Shown here in pieces: positions 45,435-52,618 of a stretch of DNA of 64,000 bases. The notes below the pieces were generated by a model, which was not told where the DNA came from, searched no databases, and saw only the letters and a list, made by a program, of their open reading frames with translations. Position numbers and translations under genes: made by a program. Origin of the DNA: Paraburkholderia oxyphila NBRC 105797 (lineage in GTDB: Bacteria; Pseudomonadota; Gammaproteobacteria; Burkholderiales; Burkholderiaceae); assembly GCF_000685075.1 (NCBI RefSeq), contig NZ_BAYD01000021.1, positions 1-64,000 on the forward strand, read 5' to 3'. Position 1 is the first letter of the stretch. Each line of letters begins with the position of its first letter.

Positions 45435-46589
45435 TTACGACCCGGTACGCACTTTCAGACGCCACAGTGATGTGAGTTCCGCCGCGCGCGCCCGATGAAG
45501 CGGGTCGGCGGGGTCGCTCGCCTTGGGATGGCGCGGCCGGATGTCTTCGCGCCCGGCCACCTCGAGGCCGGCCTGGGCGATCATCTCCATCAGCGCTTCG
45601 CGCGTGCGCAAGCCAAGGTGCTCCGCAAAATCGGAGAGAATCAGCCAACCCTCGCCGCCCGGCTCCAGATGGTCCTTCAAGCCGGCGAGAAAACCGCGCA
45701 GCATCCGGCTGTCCGGATCGAACACGGCGTATTCGATGGGCGACGCCGGCCGCGCCGGCACCCAGGGCGGATTGCAGACCACGAGCGGCGCGCGCCCTGC
45801 CGGGAACAAGTCGGCCTCGATCACGTCCACACGTTCGCCATAGCCGAGTTGTGTGAGGTTCTCGCGCGCGCAGGCCAGCGCTCGCGCATCCTGATCGGTG
45901 GCGATGACGTGCTTCACGCCGCGCGCGGCCAGCACCGCGGCAATCACGCCCGAACCGGTGCCGATATCAAAAGCCCGTTCCAGCGACGGCAACGGCACAC
46001 GCGCCACCAGATCGAGGTACTCGCCGCGCACCGGCGAAAAGACACCGTAGTAGGGGTGGATGCGCGCACCGCCCAGCGCGGGAACCTCCACGCCCTTCTT
46101 GCGCCACTCGCAGGCGCCAATCAAGCCGAGCATTTCGCGCAGCGACACCGCCGAAGGCGCCCCATCGGGCGCGCCCCATGCCTGCTCGCACGCGAGCTTG
46201 ACATCGGGTGCGCGGCGCAGCGGGATCGAGTAATCGCCTTCTAGCGGGAGCAGGACCATGCCCAGCGTGCGCGCACGCTGCGCCTGCGCCTGGCGATGCA
46301 GATGAAACGCCTCGAGCGGCGTAGCCGCCGGCTTCGGCGCGGCGGAGGCCTTGCGCGGCTTGTGCTCCGCGCGGCGCGCCATGGCCTGCAGCAGTTGCCG
46401 CGCGTTCTGGTAGTCGCCGCGCCACAACAGCGCGGTGCCTTCGCAGGCGAGACGGTAGGCGGCGTCGGCCGTCGTGCGGTCGTCGGCAACGACCACGCGC
46501 CTGGGCGCCGGCACGCCCGCCTCCGAACGCCAGCGAACGGTGCGCGGGCCGTCCGTGTCGGGCCAGCTCAAGGTGGGAAAGTCGGTCAT
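45435..46589 (-). CDS. Class I SAM-dependent methyltransferase (RsmC/PrmC-like)
   Basis: 384 residues. SAM motif I is AFDIGTGSGVIAAVLA near residue 200, and the catalytic NPPW motif is VVCNPPWVPARPASPIEYAVFD, placing it with N-methyltransferases acting on nucleic acid bases or glutamine. The N-terminal 170 residues form a separate domain with LACEGTALLWRGDYQNARQLLQAMARRAEH. Start at ATG 46589. Substrate unknown; rRNA guanine or a protein glutamine are both possible. Confidence 0.8.
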   Translation of the reverse strand: MTDFPTLSWPDTDGPRTVRWRSEAGVPAPRRVVVADDRTTADAAYRLACEGTALLWRGDYQNARQLLQAMARRAEHKPRKASAAPKPAATPLEAFHLHRQAQAQRARTLGMVLLPLEGDYSIPLRRAPDVKLACEQAWGAPDGAPSAVSLREMLGLIGACEWRKKGVEVPALGGARIHPYYGVFSPVRGEYLDLVARVPLPSLERAFDIGTGSGVIAAVLAARGVKHVIATDQDARALACARENLTQLGYGERVDVIEADLFPAGRAPLVVCNPPWVPARPASPIEYAVFDPDSRMLRGFLAGLKDHLEPGGEGWLILSDFAEHLGLRTREALMEMIAQAGLEVAGREDIRPRHPKASDPADPLHRARAAELTSLWRLKVRTGS

Positions 46590-46801
46590 AGGATTCGGAT
46601 GCTTAACGGCTCGCCGTGACGGCACGCCTCGATATGCGGCGCCATCATATAGCAGAGCACGGCCATGCGTTGCGCCGGGACGTCCATCGTACCGGCATGC
46701 CGGCATCATCGCGCGGTGCCGCCCTTATGTCGACCGGGCCAAACAGCGGCGCCCCCCCAGTAAAATGAGCGGCAATCCGCGCAGGGGCGCATAACCAGAA
46801 C

Positions 46802-49453
46802 ATGGCAGAGACGAATCAGACGAGTCGTGCAAAACGCGCGAGCAGGACCGGTCCACGAAGCGCGAGCACAAGGAGCGCGAGGCGCGCCGGACTCGACGCG
46901 GATTTCTACGCCGGGCTGCTGCGGATTGCCGGCCTGGACGAAGGCGTGGCAAGCGGCAAGACCGTCGTTGCGCGGTGCGCGCGGGATGAGCGCCGGCCCG
47001 GCGCGCTTGTCGAGCTGACAATCGCCCGCATGGAGGCAAGCGAAGCGCAAACGTTGAACACGGCGAGCGCGCACCATCATGCTTGTGCGCTGGATCGAGA
47101 AGCGCTCACCTTTCGCACGGCGCTGCGGCTTTGCATCGCCTGGATCGGCCGCGTCATGTTCCTCAAGCTGCTGGAGGCCCGCCTGCTGGTGCTGCACGAC
47201 GGCGATCCCGCTTATGCCTTCCTGCGCAGCGAGCGCATCCGCTCATTCGCCGATCTCGATTCGCTCTGCCGCGAAGTACTCGGCAATAGCGTGGCCGAAG
47301 ACGGGACACCGCGTCGCTACCCGCATTTGCCGCGCTTTGACGGCTCGATGTTCGAGCCCGCGGATCTCGCGGAGCATGCGATCACACTCGGCTCGCTCGA
47401 TTCCGCGCTGCCCCCTCACGCGCGCAATACGGTCACTGAGCTGCTTGATTTCCTCGATGCGTTCGAGTTCGGATTCGACGCGAATGCGGACACAAAGGCG
47501 CGCGCGGACAAAAAGCGCGTCGACGCCGCAACGCTCGGCCTCGTCTTCGAGAAGCTCAATGGCTACCGCGACGGCGCGTGGTACACGCCGGGCAGCATCG
47601 CGATGTTCCTTGCGCGCGAAGCCATCGCGGGCGCGGTGCTCGGGCGCTTCAATCGCGTCAAGGGTTGGCATTGCACGACCATCGATCAGCTATCCAAATC
47701 AATCAAGGATCGCGAAGAAGCGCGCGCGATATTCGCTGCGCTGCGCGTGTGCGACCCTGCTGTGGGCACTGGGCATCTGCTCGCTTCCGCACTGGACGAA
47801 TTGCTCGCGATAAAGTCGCGGCTCGGGTTGTTCGACGACCGGGAAGATCATGCGCTCGCGGGATTGCGTCTCGAAGCGCTGGAGGACCGCCTTGTCATCG
47901 AACATGCCAATGACGGCACGCGTGCACAGCAACCGCGCATCGACGCCGCGCTATATCGCGAGAAGCGCGCGATCGTCGAATGCAACCTTTTCGGCGTGGA
48001 TATCGATGCTCAAGCGCTCGGCCTGGCACGCCTGCGCCTCGCGTTCGAATTGCTCGCGCATGCCGCGTACGACGACGAAGGTTCTTTCGCCACGCTGCCT
48101 GATCTCGAAGCCCATTTGAAACAGGGCAATGCCGTGCTGTCCTGCATCGCTTTCGATGCAGAACGGGAGGACTCTACGCCTGCCGATGCCGCGCCGCGCC
48201 TTGCCCCCGCCGCCGGGTCTGACGCCTTCGAATGGCAACGCGAATTCCCCGCGATTTTCGTCGGCGATCACGCGTGCGCAGGTTTCGATGCCGTGATTGC
48301 CAACCCGCCGTACATCGATTCCGAACGCATGATCAACGAAGGCCAGAAGCCGCTGCGTGAAGCACTCACCCAGCGCTGGCCGAGCGCACGCGGCAACTGG
48401 GACCTCTATATCGTTTTCATGGAGTTGGGCCTCGCGCTCACCGCACCACACGGGACGATGGCCTTCCTCACGCCCGACAAATGGCTCGCGAAGCCCTTTG
48501 GCGCCGCGTTCCGCACGCACCATCTCGACAAGATCGCACGCGTCGTCGCGCTGGGTCGCGACGTGTTCGAACGCGCGATGGTCGATTCAATCGTGACCGT
48601 TTATCGCAAATGCGGCACGGACTGCGTAGAAACGGCTTGCCTCGAAGGCACAACGCTGACGCCGCTCGCGCGTGTGCGCAAACGCGACCTGGAAGCGCCA
48701 TGGGCGCTCGATGCGCTGCTCTCGCCGCACTACGCGTTCGTACAGCGGCTCATACGCGCGCACCCAGCGCTGGGTTCGTTGCTGCGCTGCGAGAACGCGT
48801 GCGCGACATCGGACGCTTACCGGCTCGCGCCGTTGATCGATGAAGCGCAGGAGGGTTTCGATGCGCGTCGTCACTATCGCGTGGTCAACACCGGCACGTT
48901 GGGTCGTTACGCCTCGCGCTGGAACAGCAAGCCGATGACCTATCTCGGGCGCCGCTACGCGCAGCCCACGGTCGAGCGTTCGCGTTTCGCGGCAACCTTT
49001 GCGAATAGCTACCGCACAAGGGCGGACGCGAAAAAGGTGATCGTGAAAGGGCTCACGCACCTGCACGCGACGCTCGATCTCGCCGGCGATACGATCCCCG
49101 GCAAGACGACCCTGATCCTGTGCTCCGGCGATGAGAATCTGCTGAAATTCGCGGCCGCGGTGCTCAATTGTCCGCTAGCGGGATTTGTCACGCGCGCACG
49201 CTTTGGGGCGTCGAGCTATAACGGCGGAGTGGCGTTCACCAAGGCGATGATCGACGCATTGCCGGTGCCTGCGGATGCGGGAGTGCGGGCGGAAGTTGTG
49301 CGCATGGTGGACGTATTGCTGCGGTTGAACCAATCGGGCGATCAAGCGCAATGCGAAGCGCTAGCGCGGGAGATCGACTTTGTGCTTTACGCGGCGTATG
49401 GGTTGGGAGAGAAAGAGATCGCGCTGATCGAGAGCCTCGGCGGGAGACGCTAG
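46802..49453 (+). CDS. Orphan Eco57I-type adenine DNA methyltransferase
   Basis: 883 residues. The helical region before the catalytic core contains LGLVFEKLNGYRDGAWYTP, the usual lead-in of Eco57I/PglX-like enzymes. SAM motif I is VCDPAVGTGHLLASALDELL near residue 315, and the catalytic motif IV is FDAVIANPPYIDSERM near residue 500, marking an N6-adenine methyltransferase. A target-recognition region follows at about 640-850. I do not see a PD-ExK nuclease motif in the basic N-terminus, and no restriction gene or BREX partner lies nearby. It may be a solitary methylase, a type IIG relic, or part of a defence system lost on one side. Confidence 0.82.
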   Translation: MAETNQTSRAKRASRTGPRSASTRSARRAGLDADFYAGLLRIAGLDEGVASGKTVVARCARDERRPGALVELTIARMEASEAQTLNTASAHHHACALDREALTFRTALRLCIAWIGRVMFLKLLEARLLVLHDGDPAYAFLRSERIRSFADLDSLCREVLGNSVAEDGTPRRYPHLPRFDGSMFEPADLAEHAITLGSLDSALPPHARNTVTELLDFLDAFEFGFDANADTKARADKKRVDAATLGLVFEKLNGYRDGAWYTPGSIAMFLAREAIAGAVLGRFNRVKGWHCTTIDQLSKSIKDREEARAIFAALRVCDPAVGTGHLLASALDELLAIKSRLGLFDDREDHALAGLRLEALEDRLVIEHANDGTRAQQPRIDAALYREKRAIVECNLFGVDIDAQALGLARLRLAFELLAHAAYDDEGSFATLPDLEAHLKQGNAVLSCIAFDAEREDSTPADAAPRLAPAAGSDAFEWQREFPAIFVGDHACAGFDAVIANPPYIDSERMINEGQKPLREALTQRWPSARGNWDLYIVFMELGLALTAPHGTMAFLTPDKWLAKPFGAAFRTHHLDKIARVVALGRDVFERAMVDSIVTVYRKCGTDCVETACLEGTTLTPLARVRKRDLEAPWALDALLSPHYAFVQRLIRAHPALGSLLRCENACATSDAYRLAPLIDEAQEGFDARRHYRVVNTGTLGRYASRWNSKPMTYLGRRYAQPTVERSRFAATFANSYRTRADAKKVIVKGLTHLHATLDLAGDTIPGKTTLILCSGDENLLKFAAAVLNCPLAGFVTRARFGASSYNGGVAFTKAMIDALPVPADAGVRAEVVRMVDVLLRLNQSGDQAQCEALAREIDFVLYAAYGLGEKEIALIESLGGRR

Positions 49454-49560
49454 CGAAGCGATTGCCGCGCCATTGCTTGTGTGTCTCCGTCCTGCATGTG
49501 CTTGCTGCTTTGGGCATTGTCGAAACACCGCAACGACGTAGCGAGAAGATGCAGTAGGCC

Positions 49561-49683
49561 ATGGCAACCGCCGCCTCACTCACAGGGGCCGCACTGGAAT
49601 ACACCCAGGAAACCCACCCGGCCTGGATTGCCAGCCGGACCATGAAACCGCCTGTGGCAAATCAACACCTGAGAATGGGGTGA
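49561..49683 (+). CDS. Possible 40-aa ORF or gene fragment
   Basis: An ATG-initiated 40-codon frame that reads ETHPAWIASRTMKPPVANQHLRMG towards its end in two overlapping pieces. It may be a remnant of a longer coding sequence. No family and no ribosome binding site seen. The rest of the 49454-49753 gap holds nothing I recognise. Confidence 0.2.
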   Translation: MATAASLTGAALEYTQETHPAWIASRTMKPPVANQHLRMG

Positions 49684-49753
49684 TACCGTTCGTCGTAGAG
49701 GCTCAATTCATCGTACGATTGAAATCCGTAGCTCCATTGAGTATGCGCAATGA

Positions 49754-49963
49754 CTCTATTCCGGCGAGATCGCCAGACAGGGAGCGCTAGTCGGCGCTGG
49801 CGCTGTCGGAGGCTGGGCCGTCGGCTCCGCTGCGGTAGCGACCGGTGTATGTGCCGCTACCGCACCCGTCTGCGTAGGCGTTGCAGCGTTTGCGGGCGGC
49901 TTGTTGGCTGTCTACGGAGCGGACGCCGGGTTTGGTGCGATGTACCCACGGCCGAGTCGGTGA
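49754..49963 (+). pseudogene. C-terminal remnant of a probable secreted toxin/effector
   Basis: A 69-codon open frame without a start codon (a stop at 49751-49753 bounds it). The reading frame is glycine/alanine-rich and hydrophobic, with alternating GAGAVGGWAVGS, ATGVCAATAPVCVGVAAFAGG and the end AGFGAMYPRPSR. Gly-rich hydrophobic C-termini of this kind occur in polymorphic toxins and T6SS effectors. The stop lies six bases before the GTG of a DUF7079-like gene, the spacing of toxin-immunity pairs. The upstream part of the toxin is missing. Confidence 0.45.
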
Positions 49964-49969
49964 GGTCCC

Positions 49970-50344
49970 GTGAGCGAATCGTTGAACATTGAACGCCGCG
50001 CACCTGTATGGGAAGCGCTTTCGGAGCTGTTCGTGGGAAAGGAGCTGCATGACTATGACTACGCAGCGATCACCAAGGCACTGCGCGAGTCGGGGTATTC
50101 ACTCGATGAACTCGAACACGTGCTTTATCAAGAAGTCGCGCCGGTCTTCCGCAGCAATCTCTCCCCTTTGGCCGTCCCTGAAATGGAAGGATGGTCACAG
50201 GATGCAGTGACCACCGAAGTCCGCGCCTATCTAAAACACAAGCCACGCGGTCTTTCACACGTATTGAGGCGCCTTGTTTCGACAAAAGCGCTGCCAGAAC
50301 TCGCCAGCGAGCGCTGGACCAAAGTCCGAACGCTACTTCTCTAA
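49970..50344 (+). CDS. DUF7079-like protein, probable immunity partner
   Basis: 124 residues from GTG 49970. The pattern RAPVWEALSELFVGKELHDYDY and LRESGYSLDELEHVLYQEVAPVFRSNL matches the small DUF7079 group, often found beside polymorphic toxins. It is acidic and helical, with no signal peptide, so it should act in the cytoplasm. It starts six bases after the end of a Gly-rich remnant that may be its toxin. If so, it is an orphan immunity gene, still intact after loss of the toxin body. Confidence 0.6.
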   Translation: MSESLNIERRAPVWEALSELFVGKELHDYDYAAITKALRESGYSLDELEHVLYQEVAPVFRSNLSPLAVPEMEGWSQDAVTTEVRAYLKHKPRGLSHVLRRLVSTKALPELASERWTKVRTLLL

Positions 50345-50368
50345 CGTGCGTGTCGAAGGGCATCGCGG

Positions 50369-50536
50369 AACGCGATCCCGAACCCTCTCGACTTCGATCC
50401 GACAGGCTCAATCCTCGGCGTCGTGTTTGGTGCGGACATTTTGGCCGTAGTCGGCCAATCATTCTTGCAAGCGACCGCCTTCCACGTCCCGGAAGGTGTC
50501 TTGCGATGGTTGCCATGTACCTGTTCTGCGAGCTGA
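50369..50536 (+). pseudogene. Possible second coding remnant
   Basis: An open stretch of 55 codons, continuing the frame after the DUF7079-like stop, without a start codon. It reads NAIPNPLDFDPTGSILG, then VVFGADILAVVGQSFLQATA, then a Cys-containing end. Composition is protein-like and the segment could be a transplanted effector C-terminus, but chance is not excluded. Confidence 0.2.
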
Positions 50537-50574
50537 CTCTACTGAAAATGCACTTTTCAGCGCTCAGAAAGCAC

Positions 50575-50605
50575 AAGGGGTTACGTGAACCTCACGTAAC
50601 CCCTT
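50575..50605. terminator. Perfect 14-bp inverted repeat next to the tRNA fragment
   Basis: AAGGGGTTACGTGA (50575-50588) and TCACGTAACCCCTT (50592-50605) form a perfect stem with a three-base loop. On the minus strand it lies directly after the tRNA 3' end, so it is most likely the original terminator of the tRNA-Thr gene. Confidence 0.75.
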
Positions 50606-50613
50606 GGTCTGAC

Positions 50614-50660
50614 TGGTGCCGGCTGCAGGACTCGAACCCGCCACCTGATGATTACAAATG
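50614..50660 (-). other. 3' fragment of tRNA-Thr(TGT): left attachment site of the mobile element
   Basis: On the minus strand the sequence runs from a TTTGTAA anticodon loop (anticodon TGT) through TCATC, the variable loop, a complete T arm with GGTTCGAGTCC and the acceptor end GCCGGCACCA. The 5' half of the tRNA (D arm and 5' acceptor strand) is absent; homology stops inside the anticodon stem. This is the usual scar of tyrosine-recombinase integration into a tRNA 3' end. It implies that the restored full tRNA lies at the other end of the element. Confidence 0.85.
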
Positions 50661-50824
50661 CCTCGTGAACTGGCACTATAGGCCACTATCGCTTACTACA
50701 CGGGCGTGGAGTCGCGCACGGATCACTTCATGCCCTCGTTCGCTAACTATTGCGTTGACAGCTCGTTGACGCACGGCTGATCGTTACCCGAGGCATCGGC
50801 CACCTGACAGCATTAGACGAAAGA

Positions 50825-51643
50825 ATGGAACCATCGGTCAGCGTAGCATCTATCGCAGTGAAGAGCACGGTATCGGCAATCTGGAGCTTGCTGAAAAAGC
50901 CCCTCGAACTCGTCACTCAGATCCTGTTTCGTGCAGCCTACGAGCTATCCACACGGCATAAGTCCTATCGGGACGTTAAAGGGCTTTGGCTGGACGAACT
51001 AGGCGATTACTTCTCATACAGTGTGAACTGGAGAAAGGTGTTTCTCGGGAAAAAGCAAGAGGCATGCACGTTATGGATCAAGGCGAAGGAAGGGAGGTCG
51101 TTTAAGCGGGTCACACTGTGCGTAACCGCATCGCTCGAAACGCTTCGCTATCAATCAACCGTGGTCCTTTACGACGTTGGCGAAACGCCGACTGTCGCGG
51201 CCGTCCCAAGCATCCCGCTGCGACAAGTCGAGGTCCGGGGCAATATGGTCCATGTTCCCTATGACACCGTGCGAACCGAATTGAAAGAGCTGATCAATGA
51301 AGATGGCGAACCAATTCCGCTGCCGCGCGACGTGTCGGATTACGGCCACCCCTTCGATAACCTCGAAGCGGCGATGGGCCTCCGCAAGAGCGACGTGTTT
51401 CGGTGGGGGAAATGGTGGAACCTCGACTTCCTAGAAGGCGAGAAGCACGAATTCCGCGTCAATTATCGTGGCATGGCATTCCTCTCGGAGTTTCACGGTC
51501 AAAGGGTTGCTCACGCCTGGTACTCTTTGCTGGCCTGGCTTTCCAAGCGGGATTGGTTTCTCGAAATCTGCTTTTGGTCGAGAAATCTTGTTACTGCAAA
51601 GCAGTTGAGGCTGGCCTTTGAGGAAAGCTTCAGCGCAGAGTGA
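50825..51643 (+). CDS. Hypothetical protein, first gene of the element (272 aa)
   Basis: 272 residues, no family recognised. The N-terminus has a mildly hydrophobic amphipathic helix (SAIWSLLKKPLELVTQILFRAAYEL), which could touch a membrane. The remainder is mixed alpha/beta and rich in Trp and Tyr (WLDELGDYFSYSVNWRKVFLG, DVFRWGKWWNLDFLEGE). It lies between the att site and the retron promoter, and its own stop is about 75 bases before that promoter, so it is likely a separate cargo gene rather than a retron part. A defence role is only suggested by location. Confidence 0.6.
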   Translation: MEPSVSVASIAVKSTVSAIWSLLKKPLELVTQILFRAAYELSTRHKSYRDVKGLWLDELGDYFSYSVNWRKVFLGKKQEACTLWIKAKEGRSFKRVTLCVTASLETLRYQSTVVLYDVGETPTVAAVPSIPLRQVEVRGNMVHVPYDTVRTELKELINEDGEPIPLPRDVSDYGHPFDNLEAAMGLRKSDVFRWGKWWNLDFLEGEKHEFRVNYRGMAFLSEFHGQRVAHAWYSLLAWLSKRDWFLEICFWSRNLVTAKQLRLAFEESFSAE

Positions 51644-51719
51644 GCCGTCCTATGCGAGCGACACGTTTGGCAGAGTCAGATTACGAGCCAGATCACGCCA
51701 TCACTCTCAGTGATTTTTC

Positions 51720-51748
51720 TTGACAACGGCTCGGCAGGTACATATAGT
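51720..51748 (+). promoter_or_regulatory. Sigma-70 promoter of the retron
   Basis: TTGACA (51720-51725) and TATAGT (51743-51748) are separated by exactly 17 bases, a near-consensus promoter. Transcription would begin near 51755, at the 5' edge of the structured ncRNA. The XRE protein of the same operon is a candidate autoregulator. Confidence 0.8.
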
Positions 51749-51754
51749 CTGCAA

Positions 51755-52037
51755 TCAAGGGTGAGCGCTATCGCTCACACGTTCTTTGATTTGGAGATGG
51801 TTCCAGCTAGAAGGGCTTGGTTTGCTAGCTGCCGGGCAGTAGCCGGCGCTGGATGCAGCCAACATCCGGCTCTCGTGCGGGGCAGGTGCCGTAGGGCGTA
51901 GCGCTTAGCGTTGTGCCCGCAGGCATCCGTTCGCGGCATGTCGACGCGTCGTCCGTTGGGGCGGCTGATCGAAATGTGTAGGCGGTGGTGGGCTTCCGGG
52001 GCATCAGCAACTCCTTTCCGGCCTTGCTTTCTGGCGG
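51755..52037 (+). ncRNA. Candidate retron msr-msd RNA
   Basis: About 280 bases of non-coding, hairpin-rich sequence directly after a strong promoter. Visible stems: GTGAGCG/CGCTCAC (51761-51778, loop CTAT) enclosed by AATCAA/TTGATT (51753-51791); CAGCTAG/CTAGCTG (51804-51831); GGATG/CATCC (51851-51867); a long stem GGGCGTAGCGC with GCGTTGTGCCC (51894-51918, loop TTA, G-U pairs); and GCTGAT/ATCAGC (51964-52008). Position, length and density of stems fit the template RNA of a retron. I could not fix the a1/a2 pair; GCAATCAAGG (51751) with CCTTGCTTTC (52022) pairs at 8 of 10 positions and is only a candidate. Confidence 0.6.
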
Positions 52038-52057
52038 CTGGGCATGTGCCCGGTTTT
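52038..52057 (+). terminator. Attenuator-like hairpin before the retron proteins
   Basis: CTGGGCA (52038-52044) and TGCCCGG (52047-52053) form a stem followed by four T, just ahead of the AGGAG ribosome binding site of the 76-aa gene. It may stop most transcripts after the ncRNA and let a fraction read into the protein genes. Confidence 0.6.
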
Positions 52058-52067
52058 AGGAGCCCGT

Positions 52068-52298
52068 ATGTCTACCAATTTGAAGAAACTCGTTGGCGAG
52101 CTCGAACACGTTCTCGCACAACGAGGTGGTTCGCTTGATGCCCCCGCTCGGGATGCATTTCAAGCTCGGATCGATAGCCTCAAAAGGGCGATCGATGAGG
52201 CAGATGCCGCCGAGGCTAGTCGGTTGTGCTACGACGCCCTCAACGTACTTGCGGCGCTGCTCAGCGTCATCACGAATGTAATGACGCTTCTGCGGTGA
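52068..52298 (+). CDS. Retron-associated small protein with a hydrophobic C-terminus (76 aa)
   Basis: 76 residues from ATG 52068, with AGGAG 5 bases upstream. The first 55 residues are a charged helical region (ELEHVLAQRGGSLDAPARDA, FQARIDSLKRAIDEADAAEA). The last 20 are hydrophobic (LNVLAALLSVITNVMTLL), enough for one membrane helix. It lies between the ncRNA and the XRE-RT pair and is oriented with them. I infer that it is the effector (toxin) or an accessory unit. No homologue recognised. A cytoplasmic coiled-coil assembly is the alternative to membrane insertion. Confidence 0.7.
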   Translation: MSTNLKKLVGELEHVLAQRGGSLDAPARDAFQARIDSLKRAIDEADAAEASRLCYDALNVLAALLSVITNVMTLLR

Positions 52299-52339
52299 CG
52301 AATGTTGCTGAGCAAGAAGCCCTACCTCTGGTGGTTGTT

Positions 52340-52618
52340 ATGGAAATCGGACGTGCTCTAAAGGTCTGCCGCTCGGCCAAGAAGTTGTCGTTGGACGAGT
52401 TGGCAGAGCGCGCGGGACTATCCCAGTCGTACCTCTCGATGATCGAATCTGGTAAGCGGGAACCAACCTTGTCCAGCATCGAAAAAGTCTCGAACGCACT
52501 CGGCGTGCCGACGCCAATCCTCCTTTTCCTCGCGGCGGAAAAGGACGAGCTCAAGGGGCTTGACGAAGAAACGTCGCGCAGATTGGCGGAGGCCGTGCTT
52601 GACGTAGTACGCGGATGA
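52340..52618 (+). CDS. XRE-family (Cro/CI) regulator of the retron
   Basis: 92 residues. The five-helix Cro/CI domain spans about residues 3-60: IGRALKVCRSAKKLSLDELA, AGLSQSYLSMIESGKREP, TLSSIEKVSNALGVP, with the recognition helix SQSYLSMIE. A C-terminal acidic tail follows (KDELKGLDEETSRRL). ATG 52340 is chosen with GGTGG as a weak ribosome binding site; the frame upstream is open but unlikely. Its stop overlaps the RT start (ATGA). It may repress the operon, act as antitoxin, or bind the msDNA, as proposed for HTH-containing retron classes. Confidence 0.85.
   Translation: MEIGRALKVCRSAKKLSLDELAERAGLSQSYLSMIESGKREPTLSSIEKVSNALGVPTPILLFLAAEKDELKGLDEETSRRLAEAVLDVVRG

Noticed and set aside
50191..50769. 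192-codon plus-strand frame across the att site
   Set aside because: It runs through the tRNA fragment and its terminator; composition is not protein-like and there is no ribosome binding site.
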